DNA from: Nocardioides zeae
Lineage (GTDB): Bacteria; Actinomycetota; Actinomycetes; Propionibacteriales; Nocardioidaceae
Reading direction: 5' to 3'
NCBI RefSeq assembly: GCF_030818655.1
Contig: NZ_JAUTAN010000001.1
Span: 2,356,001 to 2,420,000, forward strand
DNA length: 64,000 nucleotides
Shown: positions 27,348 to 43,544 of the stretch, piece by piece
How positions within the stretch are numbered: the first letter of the stretch is position 1
Layout of the letters: every line of letters begins with the position of its first letter
The notes under the pieces: model-generated
Seen by the model: the letters and a program-made list of their open reading frames with translations, nothing else
What the model was told of the DNA's origin: nothing
Databases searched by the model: none
Program-made: the position numbers and the translations under genes

Positions 27348-28613
27348 TCAGGAGAAGGGGGGACGAGCGTCGCGCGCGGCCGACAGGCGGCCCGCCGCCC
27401 GCCACGCCCGCGCCGCGAGGTCTCGGTCCTCGTCGTCGACCAGGTTGCCCATCCAGCGCAGGGCGAGCGTCATGCCGAGCCGCGAGCGCATCCCGATCGG
27501 CCCGAGCCGCGGGAGCAGCCCCGGGACCGTCACGAGGCCCGCGAGGCGGCGGGCCACGGAGAACGCCTCGCCGTAGTGCTCCACCAGCAGCGCGCGCCAC
27601 CGCTCGGTCAGGTCGGCCGGGCCCTCGGCCAGCAGGTCGGCGGCGAACCGGCCCGTCTCGAGCCCGTAGTCGATGCCCTCGCCGTTGAGGGGGTTGACGC
27701 ACCCCGCCGCGTCCCCGACCAGCACCCAGTTCGGGCCGGACACGTGGGAGACCGCCCCGCCCATCGGCAGGAGCGCGGACGCCGGCATGCGCAGCTCGTC
27801 GCCGAGGCCGAACGCCTCGCGCTGCTCGTCGGCGTACAGCTTCATCAGCGGTCGGATCGCCACGTCCGCCGGCCGCTTGGCCGTCGCGAGCGTCCCCGCG
27901 CCGAGGTTGACCTCGTCCCCGCCCAGGGGGAAGACCCAGCCGTAGCCGGACAGCACCTCCCCCGACTCGTCCCGCAGCTCCAGGTGGGAGCTGATCCAGG
28001 GGTCGTCCGCGCGGGTCGAGGTCACGTAGCTCCGCCCCGCCACGCCGTACACCGTGTCCCGGTGCCACTCCCGACCCAGCAGCTTCCCGACCGGCGAGCG
28101 CACCCCGTCGGCGACGACGAGCCGCTCGCAGGCGACCTCGAAGCGCTCGGTGCCCCCGTGCTCGGCCACCCGCTCGACGACGACCCCGGTGACGGCGCCG
28201 GCCGCACCGCGACGTACGTCGACGACCCTCGCCCCGTCGACCGCCGTCGCGCCCGACTTCACGGCGAGCGAGCGGAGGTGGTTGTCGAGCTCGGTGCGCG
28301 CGACCGCCGAGCCCCAGTTGGGCAGCGAGCCGCCGGGCCAGGGCAGGAGGAGCGTCTGGCCGAAGCCGTGGGCCCGGAGGCCGATGTTGACCGTGTGCGC
28401 GCGCAGCCAGTCCCCCAGGCCGAGCCGGAGGAGCTCGCCGACCGCCCGGGGCGTCAGGCCGTCGCCGCAGGTCTTGTCCCGCGGGTACGTCGCGGCGTCG
28501 AGCAGCAGCACGTCGAGGCCGTGCCGGGCCGACCACGTCGCGGCCGCGGACCCCGCCGGGCCGGCACCGACGACGAGCACGTCCGTGCGGGACGGGAGGG
28601 TCTGGGTGGGCAC
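27348..28613 (-). CDS. Geranylgeranyl reductase family FAD-dependent protein
   Basis: About 421 residues of a PHBH-fold flavoprotein. The N-terminal dinucleotide site is VLVVGAGPAGSAAATWSARHG, followed by the CGDGLTPRAV block that marks the geranylgeranyl-reductase family. The second FAD site is VLVGDAAGCVNPLNGEGIDYGLETGR. Members saturate isoprenoid chains (menaquinone, lipids); in actinobacteria copies near nuo or menaquinone genes are common, but this one follows rpoC. The GTG was chosen at the start of the Rossmann domain after an AGGATGAG. It is probably a separate transcript, since a strong terminator lies between it and rpoC. Confidence 0.85.
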   Translation of the reverse strand: MPTQTLPSRTDVLVVGAGPAGSAAATWSARHGLDVLLLDAATYPRDKTCGDGLTPRAVGELLRLGLGDWLRAHTVNIGLRAHGFGQTLLLPWPGGSLPNWGSAVARTELDNHLRSLAVKSGATAVDGARVVDVRRGAAGAVTGVVVERVAEHGGTERFEVACERLVVADGVRSPVGKLLGREWHRDTVYGVAGRSYVTSTRADDPWISSHLELRDESGEVLSGYGWVFPLGGDEVNLGAGTLATAKRPADVAIRPLMKLYADEQREAFGLGDELRMPASALLPMGGAVSHVSGPNWVLVGDAAGCVNPLNGEGIDYGLETGRFAADLLAEGPADLTERWRALLVEHYGEAFSVARRLAGLVTVPGLLPRLGPIGMRSRLGMTLALRWMGNLVDDEDRDLAARAWRAAGRLSAARDARPPFS

Positions 28614-28644
28614 CCGCTCATCCTCCCACCCCGCCGTAGGACGC

Positions 28645-28683
28645 ACGACGGCCCGCCCCCGCAGCGCGGGGACGGGCCGTCGT
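28645..28683 (-). terminator. Terminator after rpoC
   Basis: An 18-bp GC-rich stem with one mismatch and an AGC loop (arms ACGACGGCCCGCCCCCGC and GCGGGGACGGGCCGTCGT) starts 16 bases after the rpoC stop. It should end the rpoBC transcript. No long U-run follows, as is usual in this GC range. Confidence 0.8.
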
Positions 28684-28698
28684 GGTCGACGAGGTCGA

Positions 28699-32595
<3,897 letters not shown>

Positions 32596-32688
32596 AGTGG
32601 CTGCTTCCTTCGTTAGTTCTCTAAGCAATCAAAAGGACCGAGGGGGGCCGGCGGGCGCAGGGTCACCCGCACCCGCCGACCGTCACCC

Positions 32689-36213
<3,525 letters not shown>

Positions 36214-36312
36214 GACCATTCCTTCGAAAGGTTCGCTGAAGGTGGCGCCAGCCGACCACACGATCGGCCACCGGGCAGGCGGATCGGCATTTGAGGGCAG
36301 GCGCAAAGCGCT

Positions 36313-36341
36313 AACATACCCTGCTGGTCAACCGGATGCAA
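36313..36341 (-). promoter_or_regulatory. Candidate rpoB promoter
   Basis: On the minus strand TTGCAT and TATGTT are separated by 17 bases, about 100 bases upstream of the rpoB start. The spacing is ideal and the hexamers match the consensus at three and four positions. The AT content here is higher than in the surroundings. Confidence 0.45.
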
Positions 36342-36434
36342 GCACGGCGAAGCAGGCAGTCCGAGAGCCGCCGTCGTGCCGAGACTATGCGCTCCCGCAA
36401 GCGGACGCGTCAAGCGACGCGCCCGCCCGGGCGT

Positions 36435-37385
36435 TCAGCGGGTCGCGATCGCCGCGTCGGCCTGGAACGATCCGGGGGGCGGGGTCACGCCGTGGTCGCG
36501 GCACCACTCCCCCGGCGGACGCTGGCTGCGGCGCGGGATGCCGTTGGAGGGCTCGAGCTGCATCGGGATCGGCGGCAGCGGGGGGAGCTCCTGGCCGGCC
36601 TCGGCCGCCAGCTCGTTGGCGTCCTTCTCCTCCGACATGCCGATCGGGCCCACGCGCTGGGCGTTGAGGAACTGGCGCACCACCGGCTCCTCCGAGCTCA
36701 GCAGCATCTCGCGGGGCCCGAACATGGCCAGGTGCTTGTGGTAGAGCAGCCCGATGTTGTCGGGCACCGTGCGAGCGGTGTTGATGTCGTGCGTGACGAT
36801 GAGGAACGTCGCGTCGATCTGGGCGTTCAGGTCCACGATCAGCTGGTTGAGGAACGCCGTGCGCACCGGATCCAGGCCCGAGTCGGGCTCGTCGAAGAGC
36901 ACGATCTCCGGGTCGAGCACCAGCGCACGGGCCAGGCCGGCACGCTTGCGCATGCCGCCCGAGATCTCGCCGGGGAGCTTGTCCTCGGCGCCCACCAGAC
37001 CGACGAGGTCCATCTTCTCCATGACGATGTCGCGGATGTCGGACTCCGACTTGCGCGTGTGCTCGCGCAGGGGGAACGCCACGTTGTCGTAGAGGTTCAT
37101 CGAGCCGAACATCGCGCCGTCCTGGAACAGCACGCCGAAGAGCTTGCGGATCTCGTAGAGGTCCTTCTCGGAGCACGAGGCGATGTCGGTGCCCTCGATG
37201 ACGATCGACCCCGTGTCGGGCTTCAGCAGGCCGATCAGCGCCTTCAGGAAGACCGACTTGCCGGTGCCCGAGGGACCCAGCATCACGCAGATCTCCCCCG
37301 CGGGGACCGTCAGCGACACGTCCCGCCAGATCACCTGCTTGCCGAACGACTTGGTCAGCCCGTCGACCTTGATCTCGACACCCAT
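36435..37385 (-). CDS. MceG/Mkl-type ABC transporter ATPase
   Basis: A 316-residue ATPase of the Mla/Mce family. Walker A is GPSGTGKSVFLKALIG, signature ISGGMRKRAGLARAL, Walker B VLFDEPDSGLDPV and the switch VTHDINTA. A GAMFGSMNLYDNVAFPLREHT block and a C-terminal extension of about 70 Pro-rich residues are typical of actinobacterial MceG (Mkl), which energises Mce lipid or steroid importers. No yrbE or mce genes are in the window, so it must serve transporters elsewhere. In Mycobacterium tuberculosis mkl also lies between rplL and rpoB. The start was chosen at an ATG eight bases after GGGAG. Confidence 0.9.
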   Translation of the reverse strand: MGVEIKVDGLTKSFGKQVIWRDVSLTVPAGEICVMLGPSGTGKSVFLKALIGLLKPDTGSIVIEGTDIASCSEKDLYEIRKLFGVLFQDGAMFGSMNLYDNVAFPLREHTRKSESDIRDIVMEKMDLVGLVGAEDKLPGEISGGMRKRAGLARALVLDPEIVLFDEPDSGLDPVRTAFLNQLIVDLNAQIDATFLIVTHDINTARTVPDNIGLLYHKHLAMFGPREMLLSSEEPVVRQFLNAQRVGPIGMSEEKDANELAAEAGQELPPLPPIPMQLEPSNGIPRRSQRPPGEWCRDHGVTPPPGSFQADAAIATR

Positions 37386-37473
37386 GTGCACTTCTCCCTC
37401 GCGTCCCGCCGGACCTACTGGTGGGTCAACTAGCGACGTCGGGAGATGTTACGCGGATCACCCCCGAGACGCA

Positions 37474-37509
37474 CGAAGGGCGGCCATCCCGCAGGATGGC
37501 CGCCCTTCG
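37474..37509. terminator. Terminator between rplL and the MceG gene
   Basis: A perfect 16-bp stem (inner arm GGGCGGCCATCC) with a CGCA loop starts 48 bases after the rplL stop. It separates the rplJL transcript from the ATPase gene, and being symmetric could act in both directions. Confidence 0.8.
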
Positions 37510-37556
37510 CGGCTGTGTCGGCGAACCGACGGCTCAGGCGTGCGCCCGAGCAGAGG

Positions 37557-37949
37557 TCACTTGAGCGTGACGGTGGCGCCGGCGCCCTCGAGGGCCTCCT
37601 TGGCCTTCTCCGCCGCGTCCTTCGCAACGCCCTCGAGCACGGCCTTGGGGGCCGCCTCGACGAGCTCCTTGGCCTCCTTCAGGCCGAGGGAGGTCAGGGC
37701 GCGCACCTCCTTGATGACGTTGATCTTCTTGTCACCGGCGGCCTCGAGGACGACGTCGAACTCGTCCTTCTCCTCGGCCGCACCAGCGTCGGCAGCGCCG
37801 CCGCCGGCACCCGGGGCAGCGGCAACGGCGACCGGGGCGGCCGCGGTGACGCCGAACGTCTCCTCGAACTGCTTCACGAACTCGGAGAGCTCGATGAGCG
37901 TGAGCTCCTTGAACGCGTCGAGGAGCTCCTCGGTGCTGAGCTTCGCCAT
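37557..37949 (-). CDS. rplL: Ribosomal protein L7/L12
   Basis: A 130-residue acidic stalk protein. The N-terminal dimerisation part is [27 protein letters not shown], followed by an Ala/Gly/Pro hinge (residues about 55-72). The globular C-terminal domain [37 protein letters not shown] carries the factor-binding surface. It recruits elongation and release factors to the ribosome. It is 89 bases downstream of rplJ, in the usual operon. Confidence 0.98.
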   Translation of the reverse strand: MAKLSTEELLDAFKELTLIELSEFVKQFEETFGVTAAAPVAVAAAPGAGGGAADAGAAEEKDEFDVVLEAAGDKKINVIKEVRALTSLGLKEAKELVEAAPKAVLEGVAKDAAEKAKEALEGAGATVTLK

Positions 37950-38038
37950 GATGGCGTCCTTCCTTCTCTGGCCCGTGGTGCTCGACCGGCGGGCCGGGGT
38001 TTCTTCAGGTGGTGGTTGCGTCGGTGCTGAGCGGGAGC

Positions 38039-38653
38039 TCAGGCCTCGGCGGGGGTGTCCTCGTCGGCCTCGGCCGCGGGGACCTCCTCAGCAGCGGCTG
38101 CAGCCGGCTCACCGGCACCACCTGCGAGGATCGAGGGATCGTTCGCGGCCTTCTCCTGCAGCGCGCCCGCGAGGCGAGCGGTCTGCGAGGGGAGGGCGTT
38201 GAACGCGTAGAGCGCCTGGGCCATCGTGGCGGTGAGGGCACCGGCCACCTTGGCGAGCAGGACCTCGCGCGACTCGAGATCGGCCAGCTTGGCGATCTCG
38301 GCAGCGTCGAGGGCGTTGCCGTCCAGGACACCGCCCTTGATGATCAGGGCGGGGTTCGCCTTGGCAAAGTCACGCAGACCCTTGGCGGCCTCGACGACGT
38401 CGCCCGTGATGAAGGCGATGGCGGTGGGGCCGTTCAGGAGGTCGTCGAAGCCCTCGATGCCCACCTCGTGGGCAGCGATCTTGGCCAGCGTGTTCTTGAC
38501 CACGGCGTAGTTGGCGTTCTCGCCGAGGGAGCGCCGCAGGGTCTGCAGCTCCTTCACGGTGAGACCGCGGTACTCGGTCAGCACAGCACCGGCGGCATCG
38601 TTGAACGAGTCAACGATCTCCGCGACGGCTGCTGCCTTCTCTGGCCGCGCCAT
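38039..38653 (-). CDS. rplJ: Ribosomal protein L10
   Basis: A 204-residue stalk-base protein. The N-terminal RNA-binding domain is recognisable from [28 protein letters not shown] and [23 protein letters not shown]. The C-terminal helix that binds L7/L12 dimers is followed by an Ala/Glu-rich tail ([18 protein letters not shown]). A GGAG box lies six bases before the ATG. It is preceded by an L10 leader, through which the L10-L12 complex should repress its own synthesis. Confidence 0.98.
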   Translation of the reverse strand: MARPEKAAAVAEIVDSFNDAAGAVLTEYRGLTVKELQTLRRSLGENANYAVVKNTLAKIAAHEVGIEGFDDLLNGPTAIAFITGDVVEAAKGLRDFAKANPALIIKGGVLDGNALDAAEIAKLADLESREVLLAKVAGALTATMAQALYAFNALPSQTARLAGALQEKAANDPSILAGGAGEPAAAAAEEVPAAEADEDTPAEA

Positions 38654-38880
38654 GGGTCTCCTTCCGAACTACGGTCGTGAGACCGTCCGCGAGAGGCCCC
38701 GTGAAACGACGAACGCCCCGGCGCAGGCACCGGGGCGTGGACATGACGTGCGCTGCACGTCGGTCTACTCTCCGCTTCCTGCGCTGGTCGTCCGCTGACG
38801 CGGAGCCTTCGGTCGTCCCCCGCCCTGACGGGCGCGGCACGACAACCGGCGGTCTCTGGTTGCGGGGAGCACACTACGTG
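38654..38880 (-). ncRNA. L10 leader (ribosomal protein autoregulatory RNA)
   Basis: The minus-strand leader contains CGCAACCAGAGACCGCCGG close to its 5' end, then several hairpins (CCGCGTCAGCGG near the middle), and ends just before rplJ. The AGAGACCGCCGG region matches what I know of actinobacterial L10 leaders, which mimic the L10-binding site on 23S rRNA. The 5' limit is approximate. Confidence 0.75.
38713..38738 (-). terminator. Attenuator-like hairpin in the rplJ leader
   Basis: ACGCCCCGG and CCGGGGCGT pair perfectly with an eight-base loop, followed on the RNA by a U-richer stretch (UUCGUCGUUUC). It is placed to be formed or relieved by L10 leader folding. Confidence 0.55.
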
Positions 38881-38925
38881 CCGGCCCCCGCACGACCAAA
38901 TCGGGCGCGGACCCGGTCCTGCTCG

Positions 38926-39489
38926 TCACCGACGGCCGGCGCGGAGAGCGTAGACCGCCACCCCGACGACGACCGAGAGCTGCGCCGCGAGGAGCACCAG
39001 CGGGCGCTGACCGAGGCCGACGAGCACCCTGCCCGGCCCGGTGGAGGCGAACACGAGCGCGTACCCCACCGCCGCCAGGAGCACGGGCAGCCAGCAGTAC
39101 CGCCCGACCACGGCGGCCGCCACCAGCACGAGGCCGGTGAAGCCGGCCGTGGCCAGCGCGACGTGGCGCGGGTCGACGACCAGCGCGGCGCCCAGCAGGC
39201 CGAGGTGGGCGACCGGCACCGCGACCAGCGCGCGGAGCAGCTGCACCTGCCGGCCACCACGCGGGGTCGCCCGCTCCGCGGCGGTGAGCGGCGCGGCCAC
39301 CACTCCCCCGGCCGCGAGGGCGCTCGCGGCCGGGAGGTAGGTCCACACGGGCAGGCGCCCGTCCGCCACCGGCAGCGGGACGACGGCATCGGCCCAGACG
39401 ATCAACGCCACCACCAGGACGACGGCCGCCCCGACCGCCGGCAGCACCGACCAGCGCCGGACGAACAGACCGACCGCGGACGCCCTCAC
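38926..39489 (-). CDS. Small integral membrane protein of the ABC cassette
   Basis: About 187 residues with five to six hydrophobic segments and almost no loops (LPAVGAAVVLVVALIVWADAVV, YLPAASALAAGGVVAAPLTA, ALATAGFTGLVLVAAAVVG, LVLLAAQLSVVVGVAVYAL). Its GTG overlaps the permease stop (GTGA), so it is the last gene of the cassette. It may be a second, shortened ABC-2-type membrane subunit or an accessory immunity-like protein. No conserved domain can be named. Confidence 0.65.
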   Translation of the reverse strand: MRASAVGLFVRRWSVLPAVGAAVVLVVALIVWADAVVPLPVADGRLPVWTYLPAASALAAGGVVAAPLTAAERATPRGGRQVQLLRALVAVPVAHLGLLGAALVVDPRHVALATAGFTGLVLVAAAVVGRYCWLPVLLAAVGYALVFASTGPGRVLVGLGQRPLVLLAAQLSVVVGVAVYALRAGRR

Positions 39490-40778
39490 CGCTCGGCGAG
39501 CACCGGCGGGGCCAACCGGTCCAGGTCGCAGGAGCGCAGCTGCTCGTACGTCGTGCGGACCCACGGCTCCTGCTCCGCCACGGGCGCCGCGATCCAGGGC
39601 CCGAACCACGCCTCCCGGAAGTCCGCCGGGTCGGCCAGCCCGGCGCGCACGAGGAGCCAGACCCGCAGGAGCTCGCGGGTCTCGTGCACGACCGCCGGTG
39701 GCGGACCCGCCGGGTCCGAGTACGCAGCGCACGGCGCCGGGGTGCTCAGGTAGGCCGCCACATCCTCCGGCTCGCCCTCCGGCCGGGTGAGGCGACCGGT
39801 GTCGAGGGGCGCGAAGCTGCCCTCGGCCAGGTCGCGGTCGTGCCCCGGGACCTCCAGGCGGTAGGTCCCCGGCACGGTCGCCCCCGCCGCGGCGAGGGGC
39901 TCGGCCAGGTCGTGCATCTCCGCAGCGAGCCAGTCGAGCTGACGCGGGCTCTCCCTCGGGAGGCACACCCGGGGCTGGTCGCCGGCGCACACCCACGCCA
40001 CCGGGCGATCGTCCACCACCACCTGCTCGGGGTCGGCGACGACCGTCCACGTCGTCACCGCGACCGCGCCGCCGGCGGCGGCGGCGAGCAGCAGGGCCGC
40101 AGGGCGACGGCGCACGACCCCGTCCCGCAGTGCGTACGCCGCGAGCACCGCCGCCGTCAGGAGCACGTGGAAGCCCACCAGGGTGACGAACGCCGTCGTG
40201 CCCGCGCGCAGCCCGACCATGCCGCCCGCGCCGCCCATGATCGCGAACAGGGAAGGGAAGTCCAGGCTCAGGGCGAGCAGCGCGAGCCCGTAGAGCCCGG
40301 CCGCGGCCAGCGGCGCCGCCAGCACCGACCCCCAGAGGAGCCCGACGAGCGCGCCGACCGCCGCCGACCCCAGGAGCACGGCGCACGCACCCAGCACGAG
40401 GAGGAGCGCCGAGCCGGGCGACGCGACGTACCCCACCCCCACGGCCAGGTTCGCCACGTATCCCGCGGCCTGCACGACGAGCAGCACGCCGATGCCGACC
40501 ACGGCGTTGGCCAGCACCACGGGCCACCGCGCGACCGCGGACCGGGGCAGGGACCGCAACGTGGCGGTGAGGTGCTCCTCGTTCCAGCGTGCCGCGTCCA
40601 TGGCGGCGAGCCCGGCCAGCACGGGACCCAGGACGATCACGCTGCCCGCGATGCGGATCACCGTCCACGACGGCTCCCCCAGCCACGGCGTCCCCCGCGA
40701 GAGGACGACCCCCACGGCCACGAGCAGGAGCAGCGGCAGCAGCCGCGCCGCGGCGCAGCTGCGGAGCGCCGCCGTCAC
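39486..40778 (-). CDS. ABC-2-type membrane permease with large extracytoplasmic tail
   Basis: A 430-residue protein. The first 265 residues hold about seven membrane helices (LLPLLLLVAVGVVLS, VIVLGPVLAGLAAMDAARWNEEH, WPVVLANAVVGIGVLLVVQAAGYVANLAVGVGYV and others). The last 165 residues are hydrophilic with three or more cysteines (WVCAGDQPRVCLP, APCAAYSD, LRSCDLD). The AMDAARWNEEHL loop resembles ABC-2 permeases. The GTG overlaps the stop of the ATPase gene. It should be the channel driven by that ATPase; direction and cargo are unknown. Confidence 0.75.
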   Translation of the reverse strand: MTAALRSCAAARLLPLLLLVAVGVVLSRGTPWLGEPSWTVIRIAGSVIVLGPVLAGLAAMDAARWNEEHLTATLRSLPRSAVARWPVVLANAVVGIGVLLVVQAAGYVANLAVGVGYVASPGSALLLVLGACAVLLGSAAVGALVGLLWGSVLAAPLAAAGLYGLALLALSLDFPSLFAIMGGAGGMVGLRAGTTAFVTLVGFHVLLTAAVLAAYALRDGVVRRRPAALLLAAAAGGAVAVTTWTVVADPEQVVVDDRPVAWVCAGDQPRVCLPRESPRQLDWLAAEMHDLAEPLAAAGATVPGTYRLEVPGHDRDLAEGSFAPLDTGRLTRPEGEPEDVAAYLSTPAPCAAYSDPAGPPPAVVHETRELLRVWLLVRAGLADPADFREAWFGPWIAAPVAEQEPWVRTTYEQLRSCDLDRLAPPVLAER

Positions 40779-41567
40779 CCGCCCACCACCAGGCGGAGGA
40801 ACGCGCGCTCGAGACGACCCCCGACCGCACCACCGCCGGGTCCGGCGCCGGGACCGGCACTGGGACCGTCACTGGGACCGTCACCGGCCTCGACCCTCGC
40901 GGCGAGCTCGGACGTCGGCCCGTCGAAGCGCACGCGGCCTCCGTGGAGCACGACGAGGTGGTCCGCGACGTACTCCACGTCCTCGACGATGTGGGTCGCG
41001 AGGAGCACCGTGCGGTCCGCACCCAGCCGCTGCACCAGCGCCCGCAGCTCGGCCCGCTGGTGCGGGTCGAGGCCGGTCGTGGGCTCGTCCAGGAGGAGCA
41101 CCTGCGGGTCGGTGAGCAGAGCCTGCGCGATGGAGGCACGTTGCCGCATGCCGCCGGACAGCGTGCCCAGCCGGGCCGACGCGCGGTCGGTGAGGTCGAC
41201 GGCGGCCAGTGCGCGGCCGACGGCGTCGGCCCGCTCCCGTCGGGGGACCTCCTTCAACCAGCAGAGGTGGAGGAGGTGGTCCGCGACCGAGAAGGTCGGC
41301 GGGGCCTCGAGCTGCTGTGGCACGTAGCCCAGCAGGCGCAGCGCCGAGCGGCGGGAGTCCGCGCCGTAGGGGTCGTGCCCCCCGATCCGCACGGCGCCGC
41401 CCCGGGGAGGGGCGACGCCGGCGAGCGCCCGCAGCAGCGTCGACTTGCCTGCGCCGTTGACGCCGAGGAGACCGGTGATGCCGGTGTCGACGGAGAGCGA
41501 GACCCCGTCGAGCACCGCGCCGCCCCTGGTGGAGGACCCGGACCTCCTCGCCGACGACCAGCGACAC
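40775..41567 (-). CDS. ABC transporter ATPase, possible frameshift near the start
   Basis: The uninterrupted frame (40775-41515, 246 residues) starts VLDGVSLSVDTGITGLLGVNGAGKSTLL, so it lacks the first strand and aromatic A-loop of ABC ATPases. Just upstream, in another frame, a GTG five bases after TGAGG gives MSLVVGEEVRVLHQG, the missing N-terminus. Dropping one base of the four-C run at 41523-41526 (GGGG on the coding strand) joins the two. Other motifs are intact: signature LSGGMRQRASIAQAL, Walker B LLLDEPTTGLD, switch THIVEDV. It is flanked by the secreted-protein gene (7-base gap) and the permease (GTGA overlap). A Gly/Pro repeat lies near the C-terminus. Confidence 0.8.
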
Positions 41568-41574
41568 CCCGGCC

Positions 41575-42021
41575 TCAGTACCGGAAGGTGCGCGTGGACT
41601 TCTCCGAGCAGCCGTCGGGAGCCCAGTTGCGGTCCTCGCAGACGCGGATGACGCCGCGTGCCGAGGTGCCCTTCGGGTGCAGGTTGCGGGTCACCGTCTT
41701 GTACTGCCAGTCACGCGAGCCGGTGCGTTCGGTCTGGGCGCGGCCGCCGGCCTGGTAGCCCTGGCCCGAACCGCCGTCGTAGTAGAAGTAGAACTGCGTC
41801 TCGACGTAGATGCCGCCGCCGCCGTTGCTGTCCCGGCGGTGCGAGGAGTTGGCCGCGTAGATCCCGCGGTTGTCGTAGAAGTTCCCGTAGCCCTGGCCAC
41901 CGCCGCCACCCTCCAGCGGGGAGTCCTTGCTCCCCCAGTAGGCGCCCATCGCCGGCTGCGCCGCCCCGACGACGGCGATCGCGGCGCAGACGATGAGGAC
42001 GAGACGCGTCAACCTGTTCAT
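41575..42021 (-). CDS. Secreted Gly/Tyr-rich protein, first gene of the ABC cassette
   Basis: A 148-residue protein with a Sec signal peptide (MNRLTRLVLIVCAAIAVVGAAQPAMGA, cleavage near AMGA). The mature chain of about 120 residues is basic and rich in Gly, Tyr and Asn (GGGGGQGYGNFYDNRGIYAANSS, VETQFYFYYDGGSGQGYQAGG) and ends with a cysteine pair (RVCEDRNWAPDGCSEKSTRTFRY). Aromatic repeats alternate as in a beta sandwich. I recognise no family. Seven bases separate it from the ATPase gene, so it should be co-expressed with a transporter that may export or respond to it. A longer start 60 bases upstream would hide the signal peptide. Confidence 0.7.
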   Translation of the reverse strand: MNRLTRLVLIVCAAIAVVGAAQPAMGAYWGSKDSPLEGGGGGQGYGNFYDNRGIYAANSSHRRDSNGGGGIYVETQFYFYYDGGSGQGYQAGGRAQTERTGSRDWQYKTVTRNLHPKGTSARGVIRVCEDRNWAPDGCSEKSTRTFRY

Positions 42022-42122
42022 GCTGTGTACCCCCGAGATGTGGATGAGATCGAACAGGTCGATCGTACCGCAGATTGCCATCTATAGGTGGTGCTTCTCC
42101 ACAGATTTCTCGCAGAAAGCGG

Positions 42123-42164
42123 ACGAGCCGGCACCCACGCCCGGGGGCGCGGGTGCCGGCTCGT
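42123..42164 (-). terminator. Terminator after rplA
   Basis: A perfect 14-bp stem (ACGAGCCGGCACCC and its complement) with a 14-base loop lies 21 bases past the rplA stop on the minus strand. It should end the secE-nusG-rplK-rplA transcript before the secreted-protein cassette. Confidence 0.8.
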
Positions 42165-42185
42165 GCCAGCAGGGTGGTGGGAGGC

Positions 42186-42899
42186 TCAGGCCTCGTCGTC
42201 CACCGCGACGTTCTTGACGCGGTTCGGGTCGACCTGGATGCCAGGGCCCATCGTCGTCGAGAACGTGACCTTCTTGATGTAGCGGCCCTTGGACGCCGAC
42301 GGCTTGAGCCGCAGCACCTCCTCGAGCGCGGACGCGTAGTTCTCCGCGAGCTGCTGCTCGGTGAAGGACGCCTTGCCGATGATGAAGTGCAGGTTCGAGT
42401 GGCGGTCGACGCGGAACTCGATCTTGCCGCCCTTGATGTCGGAGACGGCCTTGGCGACGTCGGGCGTCACCGTGCCCGTCTTCGGGTTCGGCATGAGGCC
42501 ACGGGGGCCGAGCACGCGGCCGAGGCGGCCGACCTTGCCCATCATGTCGGGCGTCGCGACGACGGCGTCGAAGTCGAGCCAGCCGCCGTTCACCTTCTCG
42601 ATCAGCTCGTCGCCACCGACGTGGTCGGCGCCGGCCTCACGGGCGGCCTCGGCCTTGTCCGCGTTCGCGAAGACGAGGACGCGGGCGGTCTTGCCGGTGC
42701 CGTGCGGGAGGTTGACGGTGCCGCGCACCATCTGGTCGGCCTTGCGGGGGTCGACGCCGAGGCGCATGACCACGTCGACGGTCTCGTCGAACTTCTTCTT
42801 GCTGACCGACTTGGCGACGGTGATGGCCTTGAGCGGGCTGTGCAGCTCGTCGGCGTCGAACGCCTCGGTCGCTGCGCGGTAGGTCTTGCTGCGCTGCAT
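42186..42899 (-). CDS. rplA: Ribosomal protein L1
   Basis: A 237-residue 50S protein of the L1 stalk. Signatures are [55 protein letters not shown], and the family block [25 protein letters not shown]. It also binds its own mRNA in many bacteria, which could control rplKA here. The 104-base gap to rplK contains a GCTGCCC/GGGCAGC hairpin of unknown role. Confidence 0.98.
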   Translation of the reverse strand: MQRSKTYRAATEAFDADELHSPLKAITVAKSVSKKKFDETVDVVMRLGVDPRKADQMVRGTVNLPHGTGKTARVLVFANADKAEAAREAGADHVGGDELIEKVNGGWLDFDAVVATPDMMGKVGRLGRVLGPRGLMPNPKTGTVTPDVAKAVSDIKGGKIEFRVDRHSNLHFIIGKASFTEQQLAENYASALEEVLRLKPSASKGRYIKKVTFSTTMGPGIQVDPNRVKNVAVDDEA

Positions 42900-43003
42900 G
42901 TCTGGATCTCTTTCCTGCCAGGTGTGGTCGTGTGAGCCAGCGCGGCTCTGCCACGGGTGCGGTGGGGCCGGGGTGCTGCCCGTCGGGCAGCGCGACGGCG
43001 TGG

Positions 43004-43432
43004 TCAGTCGGTCGTGATGCCCATCGAGCGAGCCGTGCCCTCGACGATCTTCATCGCGGCGTCGATGTCGTTCGCGTTGAGGTCGGGCAGCTTGGTCGTG
43101 GCGATCTCGCGGACCTGGTCCTTGGACAGGTGCGCGACCTTGTCCTTGTGCGGGACGCTCGAGCCCTTCTTGAGGCCCGCGGCCTTCTTGATCAGCTCGG
43201 CGGCCGGCGGCGTCTTCGTGATGAAGGTGAACGACCGGTCCTCGTAGATCGTGATCTCGACGGGGACGACGTTGCCGCGCATGGACTCCGTCTGGGCGTT
43301 GTACGCCTTGCAGAACTCCATGATGTTGACGCCGTGCGGACCGAGCGCGGTACCGACCGGCGGGGCCGGCGTCGCGGCACCGGCCTGCAGCTGCACCTTG
43401 ACGAGTGCAGCGATCTTCTTCTTCGGAGGCAT
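43004..43432 (-). CDS. rplK: Ribosomal protein L11
   Basis: A 142-residue protein of the GTPase-associated centre. The N-terminal domain is [44 protein letters not shown] and the C-terminal RNA-binding domain ends [17 protein letters not shown]. It anchors 23S rRNA helices 43-44, the thiostrepton target. An 112-base gap separates it from nusG, and the order nusG-rplK-rplA is standard. Confidence 0.98.
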   Translation of the reverse strand: MPPKKKIAALVKVQLQAGAATPAPPVGTALGPHGVNIMEFCKAYNAQTESMRGNVVPVEITIYEDRSFTFITKTPPAAELIKKAAGLKKGSSVPHKDKVAHLSKDQVREIATTKLPDLNANDIDAAMKIVEGTARSMGITTD

Positions 43433-43544
43433 GTCCTGGATCCTCTTTCTGTTCTCGTGGTCATGACGAGCGCGCCCTCAGCGAGGACGCGCTCTGCCAC
43501 CTGTGTTGCGGGCTCCGGGCCGGAACCAGCGGGTCGACCGGGGG

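Noticed and set aside
41575..42021. Secreted protein as a lactococcin-972 family bacteriocin.
   Set aside because: Neighbouring ABC genes and a signal peptide fit, but the characteristic mature-peptide motifs are not visible and the protein is longer with a cysteine pair.
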